A DNA stretch of 64,000 bases from NCBI RefSeq assembly GCF_014650675.1, contig NZ_BMVK01000003.1:62001-126000 (forward strand), given 5' to 3'. The stretch is from Streptomyces anulatus (lineage in GTDB: Bacteria > Actinomycetota > Actinomycetes > Streptomycetales > Streptomycetaceae). Of the stretch, positions 52,635 to 62,363 are shown piece after piece. The position numbers and the translations under genes are program-made. The notes under the pieces were generated by a model. That model saw only the letters and a list, made by a program, of their open reading frames with translations. It ran no database searches and was not told the origin of the DNA. The stretch's first letter is position 1, and every line of letters starts with the position of its first letter.

Positions 52635-54484
52635 GCCGCACCGCCCTTGGTGTCCTTCTCGTCGTCCACGATCTCGGCGTCGACGACGTCGTCATCGGCC
52701 TTGGCCTGGGCATCGCCCGGGGCGTCGGCGCCCGGGGTCGCACCCTCAGCCTGGGCGTTGGCGTACATCGCCTGGCCCAGCTTCTGGGAGACGGCGGCGA
52801 CCTTCTCGGTGGCCGTGCGGATCTCGGCGGAGTCCTCGCCCTTGAGCTTCTCCTTCAGCTCGCCGACGGCGGTCTCCACCTCCGTCTTCACGTCGGCCGG
52901 GACCTTGTCCTCGTTGTCCTTGAGGAACTTCTCGGTCTGGTAGACGAGCTGCTCGCCCTGGTTGCGCGACTCGGCGGCCTCGCGGCGGGCGTGGTCCTCC
53001 TCCGCGTACTTCTCGGCCTCTTCGCGCATCCGGTTGACCTCGTCCTTCGGCAGCGAGGAGCCGCCGGTGACGGTCATCTTCTGCTCCTTGCCGGTGCCGA
53101 GGTCCTTGGCGGCGACGTGCATGATGCCGTTGGCGTCGATGTCGAAGGCGACCTCGATCTGCGGCACACCGCGCGGGGCCGGCGGCAGACCGGTCAGCTC
53201 GAACATCCCGAGCTTCTTGTTGTACGCCGCGATCTCGCGCTCGCCCTGGTAGACCTGGATCTGCACGGACGGCTGGTTGTCCTCGGCCGTCGTGAAGATC
53301 TCGGAGCGCTTGGTCGGGATCGTGGTGTTGCGCTCGATGAGCTTGGTCATGATCCCTCCCTTGGTCTCGATGCCGAGGGACAGCGGGGTGACGTCGAGGA
53401 GCAGGACGTCCTTGACCTCGCCCTTGAGGACACCGGCCTGGAGCGAGGCGCCGATGGCGACGACCTCGTCCGGGTTCACACCCTTGTTGGCGTCCTGGCC
53501 ACCGGTCAGCTCCTTGACGAGCTCGGCGACGGCGGGCATACGGGTGGAGCCACCGACGAGAACGACGTGGTCGATCTCGGAGAGCTGGATGCCCGCGTCC
53601 TTGATGACGTTGTGGAACGGGGTCTTGCAGCGGTCCAGGAGGTCCGCGGTCAGCTGCTGGAACTGCGAGCGCGTGAGCTTCTCGTCCAGGTGCAGCGGGC
53701 CCTCGGCGGACGCCGTGATGTAGGGCAGGTTGATCGTGGTCTCGGTCGAGGACGAGAGCTCGATCTTCGCCTTCTCCGCGGCCTCGCGGAGACGCTGGAG
53801 AGCCATCTTGTCCTTGGACAGGTCCACGCCGTGCCCGTTGGCGAACTGCTTCACCAGGTAGTCGACGACGCGCTGGTCCCAGTCGTCACCACCGAGGTGG
53901 TTGTCACCGTTGGTGGCCTTCACCTCGACGACGCCGTCGCCGATCTCCAGGAGGGACACGTCGAAGGTGCCGCCACCGAGGTCGAAGACGAGGATCGTCT
54001 GGTCGTCCTTGTCGAGGCCGTACGCCAGCGCGGCGGCGGTCGGCTCGTTGACGATGCGCAGGACGTTCAGGCCCGCGATCTCGCCGGCCTCCTTCGTCGC
54101 CTGACGCTCGGAGTCGTTGAAGTACGCCGGGACGGTGATGACCGCGTCGGTCACCTTCTCGCCCAGGTAGGACTCGGCGTCGCGCTTCAGCTTCTGCAGG
54201 ATGAAGGCGCTCATCTGCTGCGGGTTGAAGCTCTTGCCGTCCAGGTCGATCTTCCAGTCAGTGCCCATGTGGCGCTTGACGGAGCGGATGGTCCTGTCGA
54301 CGTTGGTGACCGCCTGGCGCTTCGCGACCTCGCCGACGAGCACCTCGCCGTTCTTGGCGAAGGCGACGACGGACGGCGTGGTCCTGGCGCCTTCGGCGTT
54401 GGTGATGACGGTGGGCTCGCCGCCTTCGAGAACGCTGACGACGGAGTTAGTCGTGCCCAGGTCGATGCCGACCGCACGTGCCAT
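52631..54484 (-). CDS. dnaK: DnaK chaperone (Hsp70)
   Basis: 617 residues: ATPase domain with [12 protein letters not shown] (7-18), [12 protein letters not shown] near 170 and VGGSTRMP near 300; substrate domain (about 360-510) and a lid with a C-terminal acidic tail (DAEIVDDE). First gene of the dnaK-grpE-dnaJ-hspR operon. ATG 54484; the promoter region has a perfect and a second imperfect HAIR operator. Confidence 0.98.
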   Translation of the reverse strand: MARAVGIDLGTTNSVVSVLEGGEPTVITNAEGARTTPSVVAFAKNGEVLVGEVAKRQAVTNVDRTIRSVKRHMGTDWKIDLDGKSFNPQQMSAFILQKLKRDAESYLGEKVTDAVITVPAYFNDSERQATKEAGEIAGLNVLRIVNEPTAAALAYGLDKDDQTILVFDLGGGTFDVSLLEIGDGVVEVKATNGDNHLGGDDWDQRVVDYLVKQFANGHGVDLSKDKMALQRLREAAEKAKIELSSSTETTINLPYITASAEGPLHLDEKLTRSQFQQLTADLLDRCKTPFHNVIKDAGIQLSEIDHVVLVGGSTRMPAVAELVKELTGGQDANKGVNPDEVVAIGASLQAGVLKGEVKDVLLLDVTPLSLGIETKGGIMTKLIERNTTIPTKRSEIFTTAEDNQPSVQIQVYQGEREIAAYNKKLGMFELTGLPPAPRGVPQIEVAFDIDANGIMHVAAKDLGTGKEQKMTVTGGSSLPKDEVNRMREEAEKYAEEDHARREAAESRNQGEQLVYQTEKFLKDNEDKVPADVKTEVETAVGELKEKLKGEDSAEIRTATEKVAAVSQKLGQAMYANAQAEGATPGADAPGDAQAKADDDVVDAEIVDDEKDTKGGAA

Positions 54485-54505
54485 TTCAATTCCTCCAACT
54501 GACTA

Positions 54506-54526
54506 CTTGAGTGGATCTGACTCAAG
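54506..54526 (-). promoter_or_regulatory. HAIR operator (HspR binding) of dnaK, perfect copy
   Basis: CTTGAGT-N7-ACTCAAG, perfect match to the HAIR consensus, 22 bases before the dnaK start codon. Confidence 0.95.
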
Positions 54527-54557
54527 AATGCATGACGCCCGTCGCGGAGTCAACAGA

Positions 54558-54578
54558 CCTGAGTCCCTTACGCTCAAC
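54558..54578 (-). promoter_or_regulatory. HAIR-like operator of dnaK, second copy
   Basis: CCTGAGT-N7-GCTCAAC, an imperfect HAIR 52 bases further upstream (centre to centre). No other gene lies in the 54485-54798 gap. Confidence 0.7.
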
Positions 54579-54798
54579 TTAAGTGCTCACATAGAGCACA
54601 CCCGGGCCCCGCCCGCCCCCTCAGGTCGCCCCACGACCCCACCCGCGCACGCCACACCCCTCGCGCACCACCCGACCCACCGTCTCACCATGGGATCGTT
54701 CTGTCACAAAATGCCGTGAGACGGTCACAACCGTCACCGACCGGCAGGTTTCACCGTGGATCGTCACACCATCGAACCTCGAACCCCGGGCGGGCGCG

Positions 54799-55599
54799 AT
54801 GCAGAACGCGAGGAAGCCGCGCGTACGGCGGAAGAACCAGAAGCACCAGAAACACCGGGGTCGGCCGCGACCCCGCTCGGAGCCGTACGTCACGGAGCCG
54901 CGCGGCCCCCATCCGTACGAGGAGAGACCTCACCCCCGACCGGCAGCGAGCGGTACGGCCAGGGGCCACTTCCCCTCGCGCCACGTCGCCCGCCTGGCCG
55001 GCCTCGGCGACCGGGCCGGGTGGCTGGCTGACCGGTTCCTGCCACGGACCACGGCCGGACGCGCGCTGGACCTGATTCTCGGCACCGCCCTGCTGCTCCT
55101 GACCGCCCCCGCCGTCGCCGCTACGGCCCTCGCCCTGACCGCGCGGAAGGCCCCGGGCGGCGCCTGGGACCGCAGGCCCCGGAGCGGTCTGGGCGGCCGG
55201 GTCTTCGAACTGCGCACCCTGCGCACCCGCAGGCTCCGGCTGGACCTGTTCTCCCGGCTTCCGCACGTCGTACGCGGCGAGCTTTCCCTGGTCGGGCCCG
55301 CTCCACTGGCCCCGGGCGACCCACGCGCCGCAGGGCCCGGGGCGAGGCAGTGGCGGCAGGAACTGCGGCCGGGACTGACCGGTCTCGCACAGGTGCGCGC
55401 CCGCTCCGGCATGCCGTGGGACGACCCCGCCCTGCTGGACCAGCACTACGCAGAGCACCATGGAGTGATGCTCGACCTGGCGATCCTCACCGAAGCCGCC
55501 TGCGGTCCACTGCGATCGGGGCTCCGGACGATCCGCCGCACCAAGGCACACCTGAGCGACACAGATCACCGCTCACCCGGCTGCAGCGGGGTGGACTAA
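54799..55599 (+). CDS. Sugar-transferase-like protein, catalytic Glu missing
   Basis: 266 residues. After a basic N-terminus and one hydrophobic segment (about 90-112) comes a bacterial sugar-transferase domain (PglC/WcaJ-type): GRVFELRTLRTRRLRLDLFSRLP (split), VRGELSLVGPAPL and RPGLTGLAQVRARSGMPWDDP. In active enzymes the segment before LxNVLRG is DELPQL with an Asp-Glu dyad; here it is DLFSRL, so the Glu is Leu. Phosphoglycosyl transferase activity is therefore doubtful. ATG at 54799; the ribosome site is weak. Between dnaK and the Fe-S oxidoreductase. Confidence 0.72.
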   Translation: MQNARKPRVRRKNQKHQKHRGRPRPRSEPYVTEPRGPHPYEERPHPRPAASGTARGHFPSRHVARLAGLGDRAGWLADRFLPRTTAGRALDLILGTALLLLTAPAVAATALALTARKAPGGAWDRRPRSGLGGRVFELRTLRTRRLRLDLFSRLPHVVRGELSLVGPAPLAPGDPRAAGPGARQWRQELRPGLTGLAQVRARSGMPWDDPALLDQHYAEHHGVMLDLAILTEAACGPLRSGLRTIRRTKAHLSDTDHRSPGCSGVD

Positions 55600-55628
55600 G
55601 TGGATAGTGTCAGCACAGACTAATTAAG

Positions 55629-55642
55629 TTACTGCTTAGTAG
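55629..55642 (+). promoter_or_regulatory. AT-rich operator-like repeat upstream of the EtfD-like gene
   Basis: TTACT-GCTT-AGTAG, a near-perfect inverted repeat inside an AT-rich patch (about 55610-55645) that stands out from the GC-rich surroundings; AGTGTCA also occurs twice (about 55616 and 55651). It resembles a TetR/FadR-type operator. Unproven. Confidence 0.4.
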
Positions 55643-55694
55643 TAGTGGGCAGTGTCAACTGAATCCCGCTCTCGCAGGCCCGAGGAGCCCCGAA

Positions 55695-57962
55695 ATGCAA
55701 CTCGCCGCGATCATTGTGTCGCTGGTGCTGACGGTCGTCGGCGTTGCGCTCATCACCCGAGCCGTCGCGCAGATCTACCGCTTCGTCCGTCTGGGACAGC
55801 CGGTACCAGCAGGCAGCCGCACCGACGACCCCATGCAACGGACGATCACCCTGGTCAAGGAGTTCGTCGGCCACACCCGCATGAACCGCTGGGCGGTCGT
55901 GGGCGTGGCCCACTGGTTCGTCGCAGTCGGCTTCCTGACCCTGGGCCTGACGATCGTCACGGCGTACGGCCAGCTGTTCAAGGCCGACTGGGTGCTCCCG
56001 TACATCGGCACCTTCCTGCCGTACGAGGTCTACATCGAGTTCATCGCACTCGGCACGACCCTCGGCATCCTCGTCCTGATCGCGATCCGTCAGCTGAACC
56101 TGCCCTCGCGGGCGGGCCGCAAGTCGCGCTTCACCGGTTCGAAGATGGGCCAGGCGTACTTCGTCGAGGCGATCATCCTGATCATCGGCGCCGCGATCAT
56201 GCTGCTCCGCGGCCTCGAGGGCGCGCTGCACCACGTGGACAGCTACGGGCCCGCGTACTTCGCCTCGTACCCCCTGGTGCTGGCCTTCAAGGGGCTGAGC
56301 GTCGAGACGCTGCAGAACCTGGTCTACCTGTTCGCGATGATCAAGCTCGGTACGACGATGATCTGGGCGATCACGGTCGGGCTGAACACCAACATGGGTG
56401 TCGCCTGGCACCGCTTCCTCGGCTTCCCGAACATCTGGTTCAAGCGGAACTCCGACGGTGACGTCGCGCTCGGCGCGCTCCAGCCGATGACGTCGGGCGG
56501 CAAGGAGATCGACTGGGAGGACCCGGCCGAGGACGCGGTCTTCGGCGTCTCCCAGGTCGAGCAGTTCTCCTGGAAGGGCATTCTCGACTTCTCCACCTGC
56601 ACCGAGTGCGGCCGCTGCCAGTCCCAGTGCCCCGCCTGGAACACCGGCAAGCCCCTCTCCCCCAAGCTCCTGATCATGTCGCTGCGCGACCACGCGCACG
56701 CCAAGGCTCCCTACCTCCTGGCCGGCGGCGGCAAGGACATGGAGGGCAACGAGAAGGCCACCGAGGAGCAGCTCAAGGACGTTCCCGCAGCCGCCCTCGC
56801 CGAGGCCGAGCGCCCCCTCATCGGCACCGCCGAGGAGAACGGCGTCATCGACCCGGACGTCCTGTGGTCCTGCACCACCTGCGGCGCCTGCGTCGAGCAG
56901 TGCCCGGTCGACATCGAGCACATCGACCACATCGTCGACATGCGCCGCTACCAGGTGATGATCGAGTCCTCGTTCCCGTCGGAGGCGGGCACGATGCTCA
57001 AGAACCTGGAGAAGAAGGGCAACCCCTGGGGGCTGGCCAAGAAGGCGCGCGTCGAGTGGACCAAGGAGGTCGACTTCGAGGTCCCGATCGTCGGGAAGGA
57101 CGTCGAGGACCTCACCGAGGTCGACTACCTGTACTGGGTCGGCTGCGCGGGCGCCCTGGAGGACCGGGCGAAGAAGACCACGAAGGCCTTCGCGGAGCTG
57201 CTGCACATCGCGGGCGTCAAGTTCGCGATCATGGGCGGCGACGAGAAGTGCACCGGTGACTCCGCCCGCCGCCTGGGCAACGAGCCGCTGTTCCAGCAGC
57301 TCGGCCAGGAGAACGTGGCCATGCTGAACATGGCGTACGGCGAGGACGACGAAGACACGACGACGAAGAAGCCCAAGTCGTCGAAGAAGATCGTCGCGAC
57401 CTGCCCGCACTGCTTCAACACGATCGCGAACGAGTACCCGCAGCTCGGCGGCGAGTACGAGGTCATCCACCACACGCAGCTGCTCCAGCACCTCATCGAC
57501 GAGGGCAAGCTGATCCCGGTGACCCCGGTCGAGGGCCTGATCACGTACCACGACCCGTGCTACCTGGGCCGTCACAACAAGATCTACACCCCGCCGCGCG
57601 AGATCATCGCGAAGGTCCCGGGGCTGCGGAACGAGGAGATGCACCGCCACAAGGAGCGCGGCTTCTGCTGCGGCGCCGGTGGTGCCCGGATGTGGATGGA
57701 GGAGCGGATCGGCAAGCGCGTGAACAACGAGCGCGTCGAGGAAGCCCTCGCCCTCAACCCGGACATCGTCTCCACCGCCTGCCCGTTCTGCCTCGTCATG
57801 CTGACCGACTCGGTCAACGGCAAGAAGAACGACGGCCAGGCCAAGGAGTCCATCCAGGTCGTGGACGTCTCGCAGCTCCTCCTGGAGTCGGTGAAGACCC
57901 CGGCCGATCCGGCGGGCGAGCCGGAGCAGGTGGACGCACCGGAGCCCGAACCGGCAAAGTGA
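55695..57962 (+). CDS. Membrane Fe-S oxidoreductase (EtfD/HdrD-like)
   Basis: 755 residues: four or five N-terminal TM helices (about 1-235), then a ferredoxin domain with two 4Fe-4S motifs (CTECGRCQSQCP and CTTCGACVEQCP), and two CCG-type domains (HDPCYLGRH, FCCGAGGARMW) of heterodisulfide-reductase type. This is the layout of the actinobacterial EtfD (Rv0338c-like), which passes electrons from electron-transfer flavoprotein to menaquinone during fatty-acid beta-oxidation. ATG 55695. The upstream AT-rich operator would fit control by a fatty-acid regulator. A long acidic C-terminal tail ends the protein. Confidence 0.9.
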   Translation: MQLAAIIVSLVLTVVGVALITRAVAQIYRFVRLGQPVPAGSRTDDPMQRTITLVKEFVGHTRMNRWAVVGVAHWFVAVGFLTLGLTIVTAYGQLFKADWVLPYIGTFLPYEVYIEFIALGTTLGILVLIAIRQLNLPSRAGRKSRFTGSKMGQAYFVEAIILIIGAAIMLLRGLEGALHHVDSYGPAYFASYPLVLAFKGLSVETLQNLVYLFAMIKLGTTMIWAITVGLNTNMGVAWHRFLGFPNIWFKRNSDGDVALGALQPMTSGGKEIDWEDPAEDAVFGVSQVEQFSWKGILDFSTCTECGRCQSQCPAWNTGKPLSPKLLIMSLRDHAHAKAPYLLAGGGKDMEGNEKATEEQLKDVPAAALAEAERPLIGTAEENGVIDPDVLWSCTTCGACVEQCPVDIEHIDHIVDMRRYQVMIESSFPSEAGTMLKNLEKKGNPWGLAKKARVEWTKEVDFEVPIVGKDVEDLTEVDYLYWVGCAGALEDRAKKTTKAFAELLHIAGVKFAIMGGDEKCTGDSARRLGNEPLFQQLGQENVAMLNMAYGEDDEDTTTKKPKSSKKIVATCPHCFNTIANEYPQLGGEYEVIHHTQLLQHLIDEGKLIPVTPVEGLITYHDPCYLGRHNKIYTPPREIIAKVPGLRNEEMHRHKERGFCCGAGGARMWMEERIGKRVNNERVEEALALNPDIVSTACPFCLVMLTDSVNGKKNDGQAKESIQVVDVSQLLLESVKTPADPAGEPEQVDAPEPEPAK

Positions 57963-57983
57963 CCTGGCGCATCAACGCGATGA

Positions 57984-58022
57984 GCGGCCGGACCTGCCTC
58001 GGGGGCAGGACCGGCCGCTTTT
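57984..58022 (+). terminator. Intrinsic terminator after the EtfD-like gene
   Basis: 15-bp stem with one mismatch (57984-57998 with 58004-58018), followed by TTTT. Confidence 0.85.
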
Positions 58023-58253
58023 CCGTGCCCGGCCCCGCGCCCGCCCCGCGCCCGGTGTCCCGGCCCGGCAGTGACGCTCGCCGCATGTGAGCCGGGACAT
58101 GTACGCGACGGCGTATCTGGAGCATCATGTGCCCCGGAGAAACCCGGTACGGGCCAGGACCCCTCCCCGGCAGACGGCGGACAGCACCACACCGCACCGA
58201 ACCACACCGAACCGCACCCGACGAACAACGAACGAGCGACGAACGAGGCCCCC

Positions 58254-59402
58254 GTGCGCCCACGCATCACGCACCCGAAGGCAGCGGTCACCACCAGGGC
58301 GACGGCCGTCCTCGCCGCGGGCTGCACCGGCCTGCTGCTCGTGCTCACCGGCTGCGGAAGCCCCTCGGCCGCCGACGCACCGCCCTCCGCCGCATCCGGG
58401 TCCGGGGCCAAGAACGGCGACACCCCGCCGGAGGCGCAGACCCTGGCGGGCACGGCGCGCGTCCCCGTACCGCGCGGCGCCGGCAGCCGTGTCCCGTACG
58501 ACTTCAACGGCGACGGTCACCGGGACCTGGTCATCGACGACCTGGTGAAGGCCCCCGAGGACAGCCACGGCGACGACGCGGGCATCGGCATCGTCTACGG
58601 CTCCGACGACCGCCCCCTGGACCCGGCCGCCCGGCAACTGCTGAGCGCCCGCGCGAACGCGGCGAAGTCCGGCGACACCCTGCCCGCCGCGTTCGACGCC
58701 GAGTCGGCCTGCGACCTGGACCGGGACGGCTTCACGGACCTGATCGTCTCCACCGACCCCCCGTACAACGGCATCGGCGCCCCGCCCGTCCCCCTCCAGA
58801 TCCTCTTCGGCTCCCCGCAGGGCCTGACGGGCAAGGCGGTCACCGTACGCATCCCGCAGCAGGCCCGGTTCGGCAACGAGTGGCCCGAGCAGCCGGTCTG
58901 CGGCGACTTCGACGGCGACGGCAGGGCCGACCTCGCGGTCACGGCCAGCGCCGGCCAGGTCACCTTCCTGCACGGCCCCTTCACCCGCACCGGGGTCCCG
59001 CGCAGCGCGGAACTGCTCCCCGACGGCGGCCCGTACCTCTACGCCCCCGAACCCAGGGCCGACACCGACGGGGACGGTTACGACGACCTCGTCGCCGCCG
59101 CCCGCCCGCACGCCCCCGGCCGGCCGGGCAAGGGCACCCTCCTCCTCGGCTCCGCGAAGGGCCCGGCCCGCCCGGGCGGCACGTACGCGTTCGCCGCGGA
59201 GAAGCTCCCCAGGGCGCCGCTGAACGCGACGGGAACCACCCGCACCGCCCTCCTCGACCACGGCGACTACGACGCCGACAAGAAGCCGGACACGGTGGTG
59301 CGGACGTACCGGGGCGAGCGCCAGGATCTGATCGCCCTCTACGCGGCGGGTAACACGGACAGGCCGGTCCTCACCTTCTCCACGGCGCTGTTCCTCCCCT
59401 GA
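58254..59402 (+). CDS. FG-GAP repeat lipoprotein
   Basis: 382 residues. Signal peptide with lipobox LTGC (Cys at about 34), then a Pro/Ala/Ser-rich linker and five FG-GAP/VCBS-type calcium repeats (DFNGDGHRDLVI, DLDRDGFTDLIV, DFDGDGRADLAV, DTDGDGYDDLVA, DYDADKKPDTVV). An integrin-like propeller, anchored outside the membrane. GTG at 58254 has GAGG 5 bases upstream and starts the signal peptide; the frame continues upstream but is not coding-like. Function unknown. Confidence 0.85.
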   Translation: MRPRITHPKAAVTTRATAVLAAGCTGLLLVLTGCGSPSAADAPPSAASGSGAKNGDTPPEAQTLAGTARVPVPRGAGSRVPYDFNGDGHRDLVIDDLVKAPEDSHGDDAGIGIVYGSDDRPLDPAARQLLSARANAAKSGDTLPAAFDAESACDLDRDGFTDLIVSTDPPYNGIGAPPVPLQILFGSPQGLTGKAVTVRIPQQARFGNEWPEQPVCGDFDGDGRADLAVTASAGQVTFLHGPFTRTGVPRSAELLPDGGPYLYAPEPRADTDGDGYDDLVAAARPHAPGRPGKGTLLLGSAKGPARPGGTYAFAAEKLPRAPLNATGTTRTALLDHGDYDADKKPDTVVRTYRGERQDLIALYAAGNTDRPVLTFSTALFLP

Positions 59403-59520
59403 ACTCCCCCTCCCAGGGCCCGGGGTACGGCCCCTAGGGGATGTCACAGCTCGGCCGCAATGGCGGACGGGTTCCCCCGGCCCCCACTCCCCACCCCCGG
59501 GGACCAGGTACGTTCGACGG

Positions 59521-60501
59521 GTGGCTGGATTCAGGATCGGACGCGGCCGGGACAACCGCACCCCGCAACAACCGCAGCAGCAGCGGCAGCAGCCGTACGG
59601 AGGGCAGGCACCACAGCCGCCGTACGGTGCTCAGCCGTGGCCGACGGCAGGAGCCCCCGGCAACGGCGGGGCGCCACCGCCGTACGGCCCTCCGCAAGGC
59701 GCCCCGTACAACACCGGTGGCGGCTACGCGGGCCCCGGGCCAGGAGGACACGGCGGTCAGGCCGGACACGGCCAGGGGCCTCACGGCGGTCACGGCGGTC
59801 ACGGTGAACCGGAGTACTTCGGCGACCCGTACGCGGACCCCGCGCCCCACGACCCGTACGCCAACAACCCGGGTCACACGCAGGCGTTCCGCGTCGACGA
59901 GGACGCCTACGGCGACGGCAACACCTACCAGGCCGGTGCCGCCCCCGCCCAGCCGACGGGCCCGCGCCTGCGCTGGAAGGAACTGCTGACCGGCATCGTG
60001 ACGCGCCCGGGACCGACGTTCTGGCAGATGCGGGACTACCCGGTCTGGGGCCCGGCGCTGGTCGTCACGTTCCTCTACGGCCTGCTCGCGCTGTTCGGCT
60101 TCGACCAGGCGCGCGAAGAAGCGATCAACGCGACGATCTCGACGGCGATCCCGTACGTCCTGTTCACCGGCGTCGGCTTCGTCATCGGCGGCCTGGTCCT
60201 CGGCGCGGTGACCCACACCCTGGCCCGCCAGCTCGGCGGCACGGGCTCGTGGCAGCCGACGGTGGGCCTGTCGATGCTGATCATGTCGATGACCGACGCC
60301 CCGCGCCTGCTCTTCGCCGTCTTCCTGGGCGGCGAGAACTCCCTGGTCCAGATCGTGGGCTGGCTGACCTGGCTGGCGGCCGGGGCGCTGTTCACGTCGA
60401 TGGTCAGCAAGTCGCACGACCTGCCGTGGCCGAAGGCGCTGGGAGCATCGGCGATCCAGCTGATCGCGCTGCTGTCGATCATCAAGCTGGGCACGATCTG
60501 A
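59521..60501 (+). CDS. Yip1-domain membrane protein with long Gly/Pro-rich N-terminus
   Basis: 326 residues. The first 145 are low complexity (Gly, Pro, Gln, His, Tyr-rich, with GHGGHG-type repeats), then a Yip1-type domain of about five TM helices (FWQMRDYPVWGPALVV, FLYGLLALFGF, TGVGFVIGGLVLGA, TDAPRLLFAVFLG). Function unknown in bacteria. GTG at 59521 has no clear ribosome site, and the first codons lie next to the FG-GAP gene. Ends before a bidirectional terminator. Confidence 0.85.
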   Translation: MAGFRIGRGRDNRTPQQPQQQRQQPYGGQAPQPPYGAQPWPTAGAPGNGGAPPPYGPPQGAPYNTGGGYAGPGPGGHGGQAGHGQGPHGGHGGHGEPEYFGDPYADPAPHDPYANNPGHTQAFRVDEDAYGDGNTYQAGAAPAQPTGPRLRWKELLTGIVTRPGPTFWQMRDYPVWGPALVVTFLYGLLALFGFDQAREEAINATISTAIPYVLFTGVGFVIGGLVLGAVTHTLARQLGGTGSWQPTVGLSMLIMSMTDAPRLLFAVFLGGENSLVQIVGWLTWLAAGALFTSMVSKSHDLPWPKALGASAIQLIALLSIIKLGTI

Positions 60502-60520
60502 GAAAACCGCGCAGTACAGG

Positions 60521-60562
60521 AGAAGGCCCCCCGGAGCACAGAACACGCTCAGGGGGCCTTCT
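60521..60562. terminator. Terminator between convergent genes
   Basis: 11-bp stem AGAAGGCCCCC (60521-60531) with GGGGGCCTTCT (60552-60562). Confidence 0.85.
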
Positions 60563-60592
60563 CACGCACTCCTGCACACTGCACAAGTGAGG

Positions 60593-61093
60593 TCAGGAGT
60601 CGAGAACCTGCCCGTCCCGCCGCACGACGGGCTTCTCCACGCTCCACGGGAAGTTGATCCACTGATCGGTCTTCTTCCACACGTACTCGCACTTCACGAG
60701 GGAGTGGGACTTCTCGTAGATGACGGCGCTGCGCACCTCGGCGACATGGTCGACGCAGAAGTCGTGGACGAGCTTGAGCGTCTTGCCCGTATCAGCGACA
60801 TCGTCAGCGATCAGAACCTTCTTCTCCGAGAAGTCGATCGCGTTGGGCACGGGCGCCAGCATGACGGGCATCTCCAGGGTCGTGCCGACCCCGGTGTAGA
60901 ACTCCACATTGACGAGATGGATGTTCTTGCAGTCGAGCGCGTAGGCGAGCCCACCGGCGACGAAGACACCACCCCGAGCGATGCTGAGGACGACATCGGG
61001 CTCGTACCCGTCGTCGGCGACGGCCTGCGCCAGCTCGCGCACGGCCCGCCCGAAGCCCTCGTACGTCAGGTTTTCCCGCTCGTCACTCGCCAT
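60593..61093 (-). CDS. Phosphoribosyltransferase (xanthine/hypoxanthine PRT-like)
   Basis: 166 residues. The PRPP loop VLIADDVADTGKTLKLV (about 93-109) and the flanking region match purine phosphoribosyltransferases, but the length and C-terminus (WINFPWSVEKP) resemble the XPRT/gpt-like group. It probably salvages xanthine or hypoxanthine. ATG at 61093. Immediately upstream, 6 bases away, lies dcd in the same direction, so both nucleotide-metabolism genes share a transcript. Confidence 0.9.
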   Translation of the reverse strand: MASDERENLTYEGFGRAVRELAQAVADDGYEPDVVLSIARGGVFVAGGLAYALDCKNIHLVNVEFYTGVGTTLEMPVMLAPVPNAIDFSEKKVLIADDVADTGKTLKLVHDFCVDHVAEVRSAVIYEKSHSLVKCEYVWKKTDQWINFPWSVEKPVVRRDGQVLDS

Positions 61094-61099
61094 GATTGA

Positions 61100-61675
61100 T
61101 CACACCTGGGTCCGATGGAAGTTCTGGAACGACCGCGAGGCCGTCGGGCCCCGCTGCCCCTGGTACCGCGACTCGTACCGCTCGGAGCCGTACGGGAACT
61201 CGGAGGACGAGGTCAGCTTGAACAGGCACAGCTGCCCGATCTTCATGCCCGGCCAGAGCTTTATCGGCAGGGTCGCGAGGTTCGACAGCTCCAGGGTCAC
61301 GTGCCCGGAGAACCCGGGGTCGATGAACCCGGCCGTCGAGTGCGTCACCAGCCCGAGCCGCCCGAGCGAACTCTTGCCCTCCAGCCGCGAGGCCAGATCA
61401 TCGGGCAGCGAGATCACCTCGTACGTGGACGCCAGCACGAACTCCCCGGGGTGCAGGATGAACGCCTCGTCGCCCTCCGGCTCGACCGTACGGGTCAGAT
61501 CGGGCTGTTCGACGGCCGGATCGATGTGCGGGTACCGGTGGTTCTCGAACACCCGGAAGTAGCGGTCCAGCCGCACGTCGATGCTCGACGGCTGCACCAT
61601 CGAAGGGTCGTACGGATCAATACGGACTCGGCCGGCGTCGATCTCGGCCCGGATGTCCTTGTCTGAGAGAAGCAC
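61100..61675 (-). CDS. dcd: dCTP deaminase
   Basis: 191 residues. It converts dCTP to dUTP for thymidylate synthesis. Family blocks: [20 protein letters not shown] (start), [11 protein letters not shown], the catalytic [10 protein letters not shown] and HVTLELSN regions. ATG 61675. The dcd-PRT pair lies near tRNA-Gly, as I recall from other Streptomyces. No special regulation seen. Confidence 0.96.
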   Translation of the reverse strand: MLLSDKDIRAEIDAGRVRIDPYDPSMVQPSSIDVRLDRYFRVFENHRYPHIDPAVEQPDLTRTVEPEGDEAFILHPGEFVLASTYEVISLPDDLASRLEGKSSLGRLGLVTHSTAGFIDPGFSGHVTLELSNLATLPIKLWPGMKIGQLCLFKLTSSSEFPYGSERYESRYQGQRGPTASRSFQNFHRTQV

Positions 61676-61795
61676 CCACCGAGGATACGCAGAACGCGCG
61701 AGCCCGCCCCAACCGGACCACCCGCGCGCCTGCGGAACACCTCCACCCCGCTACATCTCTTTCCCGCGTCCGCTCGTCTTTCCCGCGTCCGCCCG

Positions 61796-61969
61796 CTACC
61801 GCTTCTCGAACGCCACCGGCACGGCCTGCCGCAACCGCGCACACCGGGGACACCGGATCAACCGCCCGGGCCCGATCCGGCCGGCCCCGAGCTGCTGCAT
61901 CGGGAACGACGAGGTAGCGAAAACATGCCCTTCGGCACAGCGGACGACGGTGCGCTCCATCGACTCCAT
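61796..61969 (-). CDS. Small zinc-ribbon-like protein
   Basis: 57 residues with two Cys pairs or near-pairs (VVRCAEGH and RCPRCARLRQ), and a basic C-terminus. The CxxC with the first Cys and His could bind a metal in a small zinc ribbon. ATG at 61969 with GAAGGGA about 5 bases upstream; another ATG three codons in. Too short for a firm family call, but the motif is that of small Streptomyces ribbon proteins. Confidence 0.55.
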   Translation of the reverse strand: MESMERTVVRCAEGHVFATSSFPMQQLGAGRIGPGRLIRCPRCARLRQAVPVAFEKR

Positions 61970-62205
61970 CAAGTCCCTTCCCCAACCACATATGGACGAG
62001 AAAGCCACATTAGGGGATGAACGGGACGCCACTCCACGCGGCACTCCGACCACCCACGCTACGCCCCCAACTCCCGCCCATCACACCCCCGTCCACCCAC
62101 CCTCCCCCACCGGACACACGACACGGAGGCCCCACGGCTCATCCGCCGGGGGCCTGGCATGGGGTAGAGTGTGGAACGATGCAGCGCCGGTGATCGGCAC
62201 GCTTC

Positions 62206-62279
62206 GCGGGTGTAGTTTAATGGTAGAACATGAGCTTCCCAAGCTCAGAGCGCGAGTTCGATTCTCGTCACCCGCTCCA
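62206..62279 (+). tRNA. tRNA-Gly (anticodon CCC)
   Basis: Cloverleaf with acceptor arms GCGGGTG (62206-62212) and CACCCGC (62269-62275), D-loop TTTAATGGTAGA, anticodon loop TTCCCAA (anticodon CCC), T-arm GAGTTCGATTCTC and an encoded CCA (62277-62279). A terminator follows. Confidence 0.96.
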
Positions 62280-62285
62280 CGACTG

Positions 62286-62311
62286 AGGCCCAGGTCAATT
62301 GACCCGGGCCT
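62286..62311 (+). terminator. Intrinsic terminator of tRNA-Gly
   Basis: AGGCCCAGGTCAA (62286-62298) pairs with TTGACCCGGGCCT (62299-62311), one mismatch, followed by a T-rich run (TGTTTGTTG). Confidence 0.85.
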
Positions 62312-62363
62312 TGTTTGTTGTCTGAACCTGCGTAGGTGCCGCGTGCCCGATCCGTGCCCGAAT

